NCBI GenBank assembly: GCA_030424705.1 | Contig: JAUHWJ010000021.1 | Location: 1 to 11,179, forward strand | Length of the DNA stretch: 11,179 bases | Origin: Alphaproteobacteria bacterium | GTDB lineage: Bacteria > Pseudomonadota > Alphaproteobacteria > Rhodobacterales > Rhodobacteraceae | Direction: 5' to 3' | Shown: one piece after another, positions 1 to 5,989 of the stretch | Numbering within the stretch: the first letter of the stretch is position 1 | Layout of the letters: each line of letters begins with the position of its first letter | Position numbers and translations under genes: made by a program | The notes under the pieces: generated by a model | The model's input: the letters and a program-made list of their open reading frames with translations, nothing else | Databases searched by the model: none | Told to the model about the DNA's origin: nothing

Positions 1-256
1 CCGCCGCCTTCAGCGCGTTGAACCCGTCGGAGACTCCGGGCGCAAGAAGCCGCCCCGCCTCCGTGAGCTCCACCGCGCGGTTCAGCCGGCGGAAAAGCGG
101 CACGCCAAGATCGGTCTCGAGGCTCTTGATCTGGTAGGAGAGCGCAGCGGGCGTGACATAAAGCTCCTCCGCCGCCTTGGCGAAGGAGAGATGCCGTGCT
201 GCGGCCTCAAAGGCTCGGAGCGCGGTGAGGGGCGGCATGCGATCAGACAAGGCCAT
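1..256 (-). CDS. LysR-family regulator, GcvA-like (N-terminal part, cut by window edge)
   Basis: This frame runs off the left edge and encodes 85 N-terminal residues of a LysR-type transcriptional regulator. The opening MPPLTALRAFEAAARHLSF and the helix-turn-helix part AKAAEELYVTPAALSYQIKS are the classic GcvA-like winged-helix signature, followed by LETDLGVPLFRRLNRAVELT. The C-terminal effector-binding domain lies outside the window, so the ligand cannot be guessed. The ATG at 256 was chosen because it leaves six residues before the conserved PPLTALRAF. An in-frame ATG at 274 would add six residues, and neither has a clear Shine-Dalgarno. It is divergent from the 63-aa gene at 358. LysR regulators commonly bind such shared gaps and often control the facing gene, which is inference here. 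The family call is secure; the subgroup is likely. Confidence 0.93.
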   Translation of the reverse strand, partial: MALSDRMPPLTALRAFEAAARHLSFAKAAEELYVTPAALSYQIKSLETDLGVPLFRRLNRAVELTEAGRLLAPGVSDGFNALKAA

Positions 257-285
257 CTTAATCGAACCCGGCATGGAACTCGTTT

Positions 286-309
286 GTTGCGTTGCAACGT
301 AGGTCCTAC
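286..309. promoter_or_regulatory. Stacked palindromes between lysR and the 63-aa gene (candidate operator)
   Basis: Two perfect dyads abut in the divergent gap. GTTGC-GTT-GCAAC occupies 286-298 and overlaps the self-complementary CGTTGCAACG at 290-299. GTAGG-T-CCTAC follows at 299-309. A weak plus-strand promoter can be drawn through them: TTGTTG at 284-289, 17 bp, then TACATC at 307-312. The LysR protein is the obvious candidate binder because LysR sites are short dyads in divergent gaps. The first dyad also shares the 9-mer TGCGTTGCA with the PhaR-type site upstream of phaA. The dyads are seen directly; the function is inferred. Confidence 0.45.
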
Positions 310-328
310 ATCCCTCTTCATCAAGGAT

Positions 329-344
329 GATCCCGGTCGGGATC
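329..344 (+). promoter_or_regulatory. Inverted repeat in the leader of the 63-aa gene
   Basis: GATCCCG and CGGGATC form perfect 7-bp arms around a 2-nt centre. The repeat ends one base before the GAAGGAG ribosome-binding site (345-351) of the gene starting at 358. It could be a second operator or an mRNA hairpin affecting initiation. With a 2-nt centre the RNA hairpin would lose its innermost pair or pairs. The symmetry is seen; the role is unknown. Confidence 0.35.
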
Positions 345-357
345 GAAGGAGTGGAAC

Positions 358-549
358 ATGGAAACGATCGAACGCCGCAACAAGGCTTATGACTACGACC
401 TAGCGCTGCATCTCGCCGCCGGTCGCCGCGCGCGCGCCGAGGCTTTCCGGGAGGTCGGGCGGATGATCGCGAGCGCCGTCAGGCGCCTCGCCGCCGCCGC
501 CCGTCCTTCAGGGCAGACCTCACGGGGCCGCATCGTCCCCGGCGAGTGA
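358..549 (+). CDS. Small basic hypothetical protein (63 aa)
   Basis: The product begins METIERRNKAYDYDLALHLA. It has a strongly basic, alanine-rich stretch likely to be helical (about residues 19-48, with RRARAEAF and SAVRRLAAAARP), then a short polar tail. There is no membrane segment or signal peptide. GGAG at 348-351 stands 6 nt before the ATG, a good ribosome-binding site that supports real translation. In size and charge it resembles the many short arginine-rich proteins of Rhodobacterales, such as the DUF1127 kind, but I see no DUF1127 signature and cannot assign a family. It stands alone on the plus strand, divergent from the LysR gene and convergent with phaB, so regulation by that LysR protein is plausible. 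No function is proposed. Confidence 0.7.
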   Translation: METIERRNKAYDYDLALHLAAGRRARAEAFREVGRMIASAVRRLAAAARPSGQTSRGRIVPGE

Positions 550-576
550 CCGGCTTCGCGGCGCCCTCTCCCCGCT

Positions 577-610
577 GCAAAAGCAAAAGGGGCGGCGCAC
601 GGCGCCGCCC
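577..610 (-). terminator. Rho-independent terminator after phaB
   Basis: Read on the minus strand, GGGCGGCGC (610-602) pairs with GCGCCGCCC (598-590) around a 3-nt loop. CTTTTGCTTTTGC follows directly. A 9-bp all-GC stem with a T-rich tail is a textbook intrinsic terminator. It lies 28 nt past the phaB stop, so it ends the pha transcript. On the plus strand no T-run follows the stem, so it probably does not terminate the 63-aa gene efficiently. Confidence 0.88.
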
Positions 611-637
611 ACGGTATATTGTCAGCTATAGTCGAGC

Positions 638-1360
638 TTACGTCAGATACTGCCCGCCATTCGCCGTGAGTGTCGAGCCTGTGATGAACCCGGCTGTGTC
701 CGAGGCTAGGAAGGCGACGCAGCGGGCGATCTCCTCCGGCTCGCCGAGCCGACCGACAGGGATGCCCGCGATGATGCTCTCGCGCACCTTCTCGGGCACC
801 GCCATCACCATGTCCGTGCCGATATAGCCGGGGCAGATCACGTTAACGGTGATGCCCTTCGCCGCCCCTTCCTGCGCCAGCGCCTTGGTGAAGCCGATGT
901 CGCCGGCCTTGGCGGCGGAGTAGTTCGCCTGCCCCATCTGGCCCTTCTGCCCGTTGATCGAGGAGATCTGGATCACCCGGCCGAAGCCCCGGTCCCGCAT
1001 CCCGTTCCAGACCTGGTGGGTCATATTGAAGACGCCGTTGAGGTTGGTGCCGATCACCGCATTCCAGTGCTCCGGCGTCATCCGGTGGAACATCGTGTCC
1101 CGCGTGATGCCGGCGTTGTTCACCAGAACCTCGACCGGGCCAAGCGCGGCCTCGACCTCGGCGACGCCGGCCTTGCAGGCGTCATAGTCGGCCACCGACC
1201 ACTTGAAGGTCGGGATGCCCGTCTCCTTGGTGAAGGCCGCTGCCGCCTCGTCATTGCCGGCGTAATTGGCGGCGACGGCGTAGCCTTCCGCCTTCAGATG
1301 CGTCGAAATTGCGGCGCCAATGCCGCGTGTTCCGCCCGTGACCAGAGCCACACGTCCCAT
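638..1360 (-). CDS. phaB: Acetoacetyl-CoA reductase (NADPH-dependent), PHB synthesis
   Basis: A 240-aa short-chain dehydrogenase/reductase that reduces acetoacetyl-CoA to (R)-3-hydroxybutyryl-CoA in the cytoplasm, the second step of polyhydroxybutyrate synthesis. The nucleotide-binding TGGTRGIG lies at residues 8-15 and NNAG at 81-84. The catalytic residues Ser134, Tyr147 and Lys151 sit in SSINGQKGQMGQANYSAAK, whose NGQKGQxGQxNYS pattern is specific to PhaB rather than FabG. The end NGGQYLT is also usual for PhaB, and the length matches the family. AGGAGG lies about 7 nt before the ATG. It follows phaA after 102 nt on the same strand and is closed by the terminator at 577-610. Besides feeding PHB, its product class is the entry to the ethylmalonyl-CoA pathway, which links it to mcd in this window. 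Confidence 0.96.
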   Translation of the reverse strand: MGRVALVTGGTRGIGAAISTHLKAEGYAVAANYAGNDEAAAAFTKETGIPTFKWSVADYDACKAGVAEVEAALGPVEVLVNNAGITRDTMFHRMTPEHWNAVIGTNLNGVFNMTHQVWNGMRDRGFGRVIQISSINGQKGQMGQANYSAAKAGDIGFTKALAQEGAAKGITVNVICPGYIGTDMVMAVPEKVRESIIAGIPVGRLGEPEEIARCVAFLASDTAGFITGSTLTANGGQYLT

Positions 1361-1415
1361 ATCGTTCCTCCTCGGGGTTATTTCGTTAGGCTTCGCGTCG
1401 TTGTCGCGAAAGATT

Positions 1416-1455
1416 CTTGCCTTGGCAAGGGTGGGGCGCCGCCGGGCGGCGCCCC
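1416..1455 (-). promoter_or_regulatory. Double hairpin between phaA and phaB
   Basis: On the minus strand, 7 nt after the phaA stop codon, a perfect 10-bp all-GC stem (arms GGGGCGCCGC and GCGGCGCCCC, 1433-1455) has a 3-nt loop. It is followed by a second dyad, CTTGCC and GGCAAG around 2 nt (1416-1429), then AATCTTT. There is no proper T-run directly after the large stem, so it is more likely an attenuator, a pause or an mRNA 3'-end stabiliser tuning phaA against phaB than a full stop. phaB shows no clear promoter of its own below it. The structure is seen; the role is inferred. Confidence 0.6.
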
Positions 1456-1462
1456 GATCGAC

Positions 1463-2635
1463 TCAGCGCTCCACGCACATGGCGACGCCCATGCCGCCGC
1501 CGATGCAGAGCGTGGCGAGGCCCTTCTTCGCGCCGCGCCGCTTCATCTCGAAGAGGAGCGTGTTCAGGATGCGGGCGCCGGAGGCGCCGATCGGGTGGCC
1601 GATGGCGATGGCGCCGCCGTTCACGTTCACGATCGCCGGATCCCAGCCCATGTCCTTGTTCACCGCGCAGGCCTGCGCCGCGAAGGCCTCGTTCGCCTCC
1701 ACGAGATCGAGGTCTTCCGGCTTCCAGCCGGCCTTCTCCAACGCCTTGCGCGAGGCGAAGATCGGCCCGGCGCCCATGATGGAGGGGTCGAGGCCGACCG
1801 TCGCATAGGAGACGATGCGGGCGAGCGGCTCGATCCCGCGCTTCTCAGCCGCCGCGGCGGTCATGAGCACAGTCGCCGCCGCGCCGTCATTAAGGCCGGA
1901 AGCGTTTGCCGCCGTAACCGTCCCGTCCTTCATGAAGGCGGGGCGCAGCTTCTGCATCGCTTCGATCGTGGCGCCGTGGCGGATGTATTCGTCGGCGTCC
2001 ACCACCGTCTCGCCCTTGCGGGTCTTGACTGTGACCGCGGCGATCTCGTCCGCGAACTTTCCGGCCTTCTGCGCCGCCTCGGCCTTGTTCTGGGAGGCGA
2101 CGGCGAAGGCGTCCTGCGCATCGCGGCCGATCTGCCACTTCTCGGCGACGTTCTCCGCGGTCTGACCCATGTGGTAGCCGTGGAATGCGTCCCAGAGCCC
2201 GTCTTTGATCATCGAGTCGACGAATTTCACGTCGCCCATCTTCGTGCCCGCGCGCATGTGCGCGACGTGGGGGGAAAGGCTCATGCTCTCCTGCCCGCCG
2301 GCGATCACGATATCGGCGTCGCCGAGCTGGACGTGCTGGGCGCCGATGGCGACGGCGCGGAGGCCGGAGCCGCAGACCTGGTTGATCGACCAGGCCGCCG
2401 CCTCGATCGGGAGTCCGGCGTTGATGTGCGCCTGGCGCGCCGGGTTCTGGCCCTGACCTGCGGTCAGCACCTGGCCGAGGATGGTCTCGGAGACCTCCGC
2501 CGCCTCTACGCTGGCGCGCGCGAGCGCGGCCTTGATCGCCACGGCGCCGAGCTCGTGCGCGGGCGTGTCGGCGAAGGAGCCGTTGAAGGAGCCGACGGGC
2601 GTGCGCGCGGCGGCGGCGATGACGACGTTGGTCAT
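1463..2635 (-). CDS. phaA: Acetyl-CoA acetyltransferase (biosynthetic thiolase)
   Basis: A 390-aa thiolase that condenses two acetyl-CoA to acetoacetyl-CoA, the first step of PHB synthesis and also of acetyl-CoA entry to the ethylmalonyl-CoA pathway. The start [19 protein letters not shown] is typical. The acyl-accepting Cys88 lies in [10 protein letters not shown], His347 in [10 protein letters not shown], and the second active-site Cys377 in [17 protein letters not shown] stands at 315-321. The length is that of PhaA/AtoB biosynthetic thiolases, and no mitochondrial-type or FadA feature suggests a fatty-oxidation complex. An AAGG lies about 9 nt before the ATG. It sits 88 nt downstream of phaC and 102 nt upstream of phaB on the same strand. 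The 5' gap carries a PhaR-type operator, so PHB-responsive repression is likely. Confidence 0.96.
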   Translation of the reverse strand: MTNVVIAAAARTPVGSFNGSFADTPAHELGAVAIKAALARASVEAAEVSETILGQVLTAGQGQNPARQAHINAGLPIEAAAWSINQVCGSGLRAVAIGAQHVQLGDADIVIAGGQESMSLSPHVAHMRAGTKMGDVKFVDSMIKDGLWDAFHGYHMGQTAENVAEKWQIGRDAQDAFAVASQNKAEAAQKAGKFADEIAAVTVKTRKGETVVDADEYIRHGATIEAMQKLRPAFMKDGTVTAANASGLNDGAAATVLMTAAAAEKRGIEPLARIVSYATVGLDPSIMGAGPIFASRKALEKAGWKPEDLDLVEANEAFAAQACAVNKDMGWDPAIVNVNGGAIAIGHPIGASGARILNTLLFEMKRRGAKKGLATLCIGGGMGVAMCVER

Positions 2636-2696
2636 GAGGCGATCCCTTGTCTTGCGTTTCCGCGTCGGCGCAGGTTCCTTCCTGCGTCCGCGATCA

Positions 2697-2711
2697 TGCT
2701 GCGTTGCAGCA
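2697..2711. promoter_or_regulatory. PhaR-type operator upstream of phaA
   Basis: TGCTGC-GTT-GCAGCA is a perfect dyad with 6-bp arms. It contains CTGC-N3-GCAG, the motif described for the PHB-responsive repressor PhaR of Paracoccus denitrificans and Rhodobacter sphaeroides. It lies 62-76 nt before the phaA start and abuts the candidate -10. PhaR binding there would be expected to block transcription until the polymer titrates the repressor. phaR itself is not in the window. Confidence 0.68.
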
Positions 2712-2738
2712 TATACAGGACGTTCAACCGGAAAGAAA
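2710..2738 (-). promoter_or_regulatory. Possible phaAB promoter
   Basis: On the minus strand TATATG (2715-2710) lies 17 bp after TTTCTT (2738-2733), giving a weak -35 and a fair -10. The -35 lies inside the last codons of phaC, and the -10 overlaps the PhaR-type dyad by two bases. The fit to consensus is modest. The overlap with the operator is the best reason to believe it. Confidence 0.4.
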
Positions 2739-3962
2739 GTCCGCCAGAGGCCGCCAGAGGCCGCTCTCCGCCATTTGACCGACGATCATGCCGACATGGC
2801 CGGACCGGGGGCGCAACGCCGAGGCGCACGGCGCGAGGCGGGCGATGGCCTCCGTTGCGCCGGGAGGCGTGATTCGATCCTCCGTCGCTGCGGCGACGAG
2901 CACAGGGAACGAGAGGCTGGCAGGGTCCGCCGCATGATCGCCGACCCGCCAGAGGCCCCGCATGGTGAGATTGTCCAGATGCCAGTCTACAAGCGCCGCC
3001 TTCGCAGCAGGCCCCGAAAGCGGCGGGCCCGCGTTCAGCCAGTCTTCGATCAGAACGAAGCGGCGGGCCGCTTCGCCGGTCTGATCCATAGCGGCGAAGC
3101 GCCGGAACTTCCGCGCCGCGAGGCCTGGATCAAGTTGCGCAAACACTGATTGGAGCGCGGCCACCGGAACGGCTCCAAAGGCCGCCGCCACCGCGTCGAT
3201 CATCTGCGCCAGACGCGCACGTTCCCCGCTCACGCCGAGGGAGGCGAGCGCGCCGCGCATCGGGGTCATGTGGCTGAAATCCCAGGGCGCCCCAATCAAG
3301 GCGAGGCGGGAAACGGCGCCCGGGCGCATCCCTGCGGCGGCGACGGAGAGAGCGCCGCCCATGCAATAGCCGAGCATCGCGGCCTCCCCTCCGCCCAGCG
3401 TCGCCGCTTGGTCGAGGGCCGGAAGGAGGCGCGCCGACACATAGTCGGAAAGGTCGAAGCCCTGCTCCTCCGGCCCGGGTTCGCCCCAGTCCAGCAAGAG
3501 GGGCCGGAGACCGACGCCGGAGAGATGCCTCATCAGGGAGGCGCCTTCGTCAAGGTCGAGGATATGCCAGCGGTTGATGAGCGAAGGCGCGACAAGCACC
3601 GGTCTGCCCGAGGGCGGCCCGAAATCGAGCAACCGAGAGGCTCCGGCGCGCCAGATCGCGGGCGGGTCGACAAGTTCGCGGTAGACCGGGCTTTCCTGAT
3701 AGAGACGGAGCCCTTTCAGCAGCGCCTCGAGCCGCGCCGCGCCCTCCAGCCTGAGCGCGAGGGCCATCTCCACCTCCGGCGCCGCGGCGACGCGAGCGGC
3801 CAGCCCCCGCGCCTCGTCGTCTGGCGCGGAGGCCCAGGGAAAGCGCGGATGGTCCGCCAGTGGCGCAAGACGCGCGCCGCTCTCGAAGATCTCGGCGGCG
3901 GAGAGGAGATGAAGCATCAGCGGGGCCGGCTGCCCCCGCCGGTCGGGCCGCGCGGCTTTCAC
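2724..3962 (-). CDS. phaC: Short PHA-synthase-like protein (PhaC family, alpha/beta hydrolase)
   Basis: A PhaC-family alpha/beta hydrolase, expected to polymerise (R)-3-hydroxyacyl-CoA on PHA granules. With the GTG at 3962 it has 412 aa. The nucleophile Cys200 lies in the lipase-like box GYCMGG, Asp362 in ATEDRITPP and His389 in SGHVGMIVG, so the catalytic triad is complete. [15 protein letters not shown] (about 124-138) matches the conserved PhaC substrate-pocket segment. It is much shorter than class I synthases (about 590 aa) because most of the N-terminal domain is missing, and is nearer to class III PhaC, which needs a partner subunit. The GTG was chosen because GTGA overlaps the stop of the 49-aa ORF and follows GGGGCGG. 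An ATG at 3917 (397 aa) is the main alternative, and a TTG at 4022 is unlikely. An intracellular depolymerase is less likely from the box and pocket sequence. Synthase activity is unproven. Confidence 0.82.
   Translation of the reverse strand: MKAARPDRRGQPAPLMLHLLSAAEIFESGARLAPLADHPRFPWASAPDDEARGLAARVAAAPEVEMALALRLEGAARLEALLKGLRLYQESPVYRELVDPPAIWRAGASRLLDFGPPSGRPVLVAPSLINRWHILDLDEGASLMRHLSGVGLRPLLLDWGEPGPEEQGFDLSDYVSARLLPALDQAATLGGGEAAMLGYCMGGALSVAAAGMRPGAVSRLALIGAPWDFSHMTPMRGALASLGVSGERARLAQMIDAVAAAFGAVPVAALQSVFAQLDPGLAARKFRRFAAMDQTGEAARRFVLIEDWLNAGPPLSGPAAKAALVDWHLDNLTMRGLWRVGDHAADPASLSFPVLVAAATEDRITPPGATEAIARLAPCASALRPRSGHVGMIVGQMAESGLWRPLADFLSG
2741..2760. repeat. Tandem 10-bp direct repeat in the phaC 3' end
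   Basis: CCGCCAGAGG occurs twice head to tail. On the coding strand it encodes parts of GLWRPLA near the phaC C-terminus. Because 10 is not a multiple of three, each copy is read in a different frame, so it is not a peptide repeat. It could arise by slippage or be chance. Confidence 0.6.
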
Positions 3963-4108
3963 CCCGCCCCGTCGCCCGGGGGCGGGCCGTTCCGCGCGCG
4001 TTCCGAAACCTGAAGCTCCCAAAGATCGAGAAAGGCGGCGGCGTCCTCGCGCAACGGCCTCGCCGGCCAGCCTTCAGGCCGTTCCGCCTTTCTGACTTCC
4101 CCGCTCAT
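3959..4108 (-). CDS. Small ORF (49 aa) translationally coupled to phaC
   Basis: An ATG at 4108 opens a 49-codon frame whose product begins MSGEVRKAERPEGWPARPL and contains an amphipathic stretch REDAAAFLDLWELQVSERAR (about 20-39) before a Gly/Pro-rich tail. Roughly 70% of third codon positions are G or C, consistent with coding in this genome but not decisive. Its TGA overlaps the phaC GTG as GTGA, the arrangement typical of translational coupling, so it is probably read together with phaC. No good Shine-Dalgarno precedes the ATG, which weakens the call. It follows mcd by 61 nt with a hairpin between. I do not recognise a family. Given the missing N-terminal domain of this PhaC, a small synthase partner is an attractive but unsupported idea. 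It could also be a leader peptide or a chance frame. Confidence 0.5.
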   Translation of the reverse strand: MSGEVRKAERPEGWPARPLREDAAAFLDLWELQVSERARNGPPPGDGAG

Positions 4109-4121
4109 GGCGCAATGATTA

Positions 4122-4141
4122 ACGACGCGACCGGGCGTCGT
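4122..4141 (-). terminator. Hairpin after mcd, weak terminator or attenuator
   Basis: On the minus strand ACGACGC and GCGTCGT form a perfect 7-bp stem with a 6-nt loop, followed by TAATCATT. The stem starts 28 nt after the mcd stop and ends 13 nt before the 49-aa ORF. The tail is only moderately T-rich, so partial termination with some readthrough into the pha genes is the likeliest role. Confidence 0.45.
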
Positions 4142-4169
4142 CCATCGCTCGCCCCGTCGAGCCGGAGGT

Positions 4170-5843
4170 TCAGTTGGCTTCGAGCAGCCGGCGCGCGATC
4201 ACTTGCGCCTGAATCTCCGCTGCGCCCTCGAAGATGTTGAGGATGCGCGCATCGCAAAGGATGCGGGAGATCGGATATTCGAGTGCGAAGCCGTTCCCGC
4301 CATGAATCTGAAGGCCGTTGTCCGCATTCGCCCAAGCGATGCGCGCGGCGAGGAGCTTCGCCATGCCCGCCTCGAGGTCGCAGCGCCGCTCTTCGTCCTT
4401 CTCACGGGCGGAGAAGTAGGTGATCTGACGCGCGATGTTGATCTCCGCCGCCATCATGGCGAGCTTGCCGTAGACGCGCGGGAAAGCGGCGAGCGGCTTG
4501 CCGAACTGCTTGCGTTCGAGGGCATAGGACAGCGCCGTCTCCATGGCGGACTGCGCGACGCCGACGGCGCGCGCCGCGGTCTGGATGCGGGCGCTCTCGA
4601 AGGTCTTCATCAGTTGCTTGAAGCCCTGCCCCTCCTCCCCGCCGAGGAGGTTCTCGGCCTTGACGCGAAAACCGTCGAAGCCGATCTCGTATTCCTTCAT
4701 GCCGCGGTAGCCGAGCACCTCGATCTCACCGCCCGTCATCCCCTCGGCCGGGAATGGCGCGTCGTCGGTCCCGCGCGGCTTTTCGGCGAGGAACATGGAG
4801 AGGCCGCGATAGTCGGTGGTTTCCGGGTCGGTGCGAGCGAGGAGCGTCATCACGTCGGCGCGCGCGGCGTGGGTGATCCAGGTCTTGTTCCCGGTCACGA
4901 CATAATCGTCGCCATCCTTCACCGCGCGGGTGCGGAGCGCGCCGAGGTCGGAGCCGGTGTTGGGCTCGGTGAAGACGGCCGTCGGCAGGATCTCCGCCGC
5001 CGCGATCTTCGGCAGCCATTGGCGCTTCTGCTCCTCCGTCCCGCCGCAGAGGATCAGCTCCGCGGCGATCTCGGAGCGGGTGCCGAGCGAGCCGACGCCG
5101 ATGTAGCCGCGCGACAGCTCCTCGGAGACGACGCACATCGCCGTCTTGCCCATGCCGAAACCGCCGTATTCCTCAGGGATCGTGAGGCCGAAGACGCCAA
5201 GCTCCGCCATCTCCGCGATGATCTCGAGGGGGATCAGCTCGTCCTTCAGGTGCCATTCATGGGCGTGCGGCAGCACCTTGTCGTCCGCGAAGCGGCGGAA
5301 CTGCTCCCGCACCATTTCGAACTCTTCGTCGAGCCCGGTGGCGCCGTAGGTCGCCGCGCCCTTTCGTTCGATCATCAGCTCGACAAGGCGGCGGCGGTTC
5401 GCGTCCGTGTTGCCTTCGGCGACGAGCCGGTCGATGGCAGGTGTGGAAAGCCGCGCCGCGCTCGCGCCGATGTCGGGGAGACGCGCCAGCTCGCCCTGGC
5501 TCATGGGGAGGCCGCCGCGAAGTTGCGCGAGATATTCGCCTGCGCCTATGGCGAGAAGGAGCGACTCAATCTCACCGAACGCGCCTTCAGCGGCGAGCCG
5601 GTCTGCCCACCCCGAAAGCTGCCTCAGGCTTTCGGCGTAGGTCGCCATCCAGGCGAGGCAATGCGCCGCGTGCTGCTCCGTCTCCAGCGCCGCGTTCGAG
5701 AGCCGCGCGCCGGCGGAAACCTTCGCGCGGAGCGCCGCCCGCCCCTCCTCCAGCGCCGCCTCGACGGCGGGCAGAGCCTCCGCCAGCAGGACGGCGGCAT
5801 CGAACGGGGCGGCCTCGGGGCGGCTCAGCGCGGACTGGTTCAT
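4170..5843 (-). CDS. mcd: (2S)-methylsuccinyl-CoA dehydrogenase (ethylmalonyl-CoA pathway)
   Basis: A 557-aa flavin-dependent acyl-CoA dehydrogenase, longer than the usual 380-400 aa by about 160 N-terminal residues. This extension is characteristic of Mcd, which oxidises (2S)-methylsuccinyl-CoA to mesaconyl-C1-CoA with electrons passed to ETF. The acyl-CoA dehydrogenase fold begins near residue 168. TAVFTEPNTGSDLGAL (288-303) is the FAD/substrate segment, TGNKTWITHA stands at 317-326, QIHGGNGF at 512-519, and Glu539 in NIFEGAAEIQ occupies the position of the catalytic base in most family members. MNQSALSRPEA was chosen as the start because AGGAG precedes it by about 6 nt and the strong promoter at 5903-5929 lies just upstream. 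A longer frame reaching 6185 would run over the promoter and the neighbouring gene. Next to phaA and phaB it completes a C2-assimilation theme. A different long-type acyl-CoA dehydrogenase is the main alternative. Confidence 0.85.
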   Translation of the reverse strand: MNQSALSRPEAAPFDAAVLLAEALPAVEAALEEGRAALRAKVSAGARLSNAALETEQHAAHCLAWMATYAESLRQLSGWADRLAAEGAFGEIESLLLAIGAGEYLAQLRGGLPMSQGELARLPDIGASAARLSTPAIDRLVAEGNTDANRRRLVELMIERKGAATYGATGLDEEFEMVREQFRRFADDKVLPHAHEWHLKDELIPLEIIAEMAELGVFGLTIPEEYGGFGMGKTAMCVVSEELSRGYIGVGSLGTRSEIAAELILCGGTEEQKRQWLPKIAAAEILPTAVFTEPNTGSDLGALRTRAVKDGDDYVVTGNKTWITHAARADVMTLLARTDPETTDYRGLSMFLAEKPRGTDDAPFPAEGMTGGEIEVLGYRGMKEYEIGFDGFRVKAENLLGGEEGQGFKQLMKTFESARIQTAARAVGVAQSAMETALSYALERKQFGKPLAAFPRVYGKLAMMAAEINIARQITYFSAREKDEERRCDLEAGMAKLLAARIAWANADNGLQIHGGNGFALEYPISRILCDARILNIFEGAAEIQAQVIARRLLEAN

Positions 5844-5902
5844 CTGTCTCTCCTCTTGCCGCCTGTTGCGGCGCGGAATCGATCTCTTGCGGTTGCGTGG
5901 TG

Positions 5903-5929
5903 AGTATAGCGCGCCCTGCGCGCCGTCAA
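5903..5929 (-). promoter_or_regulatory. mcd promoter with dyad-filled spacer
   Basis: On the minus strand TTGACG (5929-5924) and TATACT (5908-5903) match the -35 and -10 consensus at 5 of 6 positions each. The spacer is only 15 bp and consists entirely of GCGCGC-AGG-GCGCGC, a perfect inverted repeat. Transcription would start near 5896, giving a leader of about 50 nt before the mcd ATG. The short spacer suggests a need for an activator. The dyad is a natural place for a regulator to bind. Confidence 0.7.
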
Positions 5930-5956
5930 CGAGTGCGCAAGGAAATGACCCGTTTC

Positions 5957-5970
5957 GCCGCAGGTGCGGC
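5957..5970 (-). terminator. Small hairpin after the gamma-glutamyltransferase-family gene
   Basis: GCCGC and GCGGC flank a 4-nt loop 19 nt past the stop codon of the gene ending at 5990. The following GAAACGGG is not a T-run, so termination would be weak at best. It is listed because it is the only candidate between that gene and the mcd promoter. Confidence 0.25.
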
Positions 5971-5989
5971 AAGATAGTTGCGCGACACG

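Noticed and set aside
1016..2872. Long plus-strand open frame (618 codons) opposite phaA and phaB
   Set aside because: It is the antisense shadow of phaA and part of phaB in GC-rich DNA. Its product is low-complexity, rich in Arg, Gly, Ala and His, and has no family signature.
2724..3962. phaC as an intracellular PHB depolymerase
   Set aside because: The GYCMGG box, the [12 protein letters not shown] segment and SGHVGMIVG match synthases. The depolymerase box and flanks I know differ.
2724..4022. TTG start at 4022 for phaC
   Set aside because: No ribosome-binding site precedes it, and the added residues are Gly/Arg/Pro-rich without family character. The GTG at 3962 or the ATG at 3917 fits better.
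4203..5903. Long plus-strand open frame (566 codons) opposite mcd
   Set aside because: It is antisense to a clearly conserved dehydrogenase, and its sequence has the Arg/Ala/Gly/Leu bias of a shadow frame.
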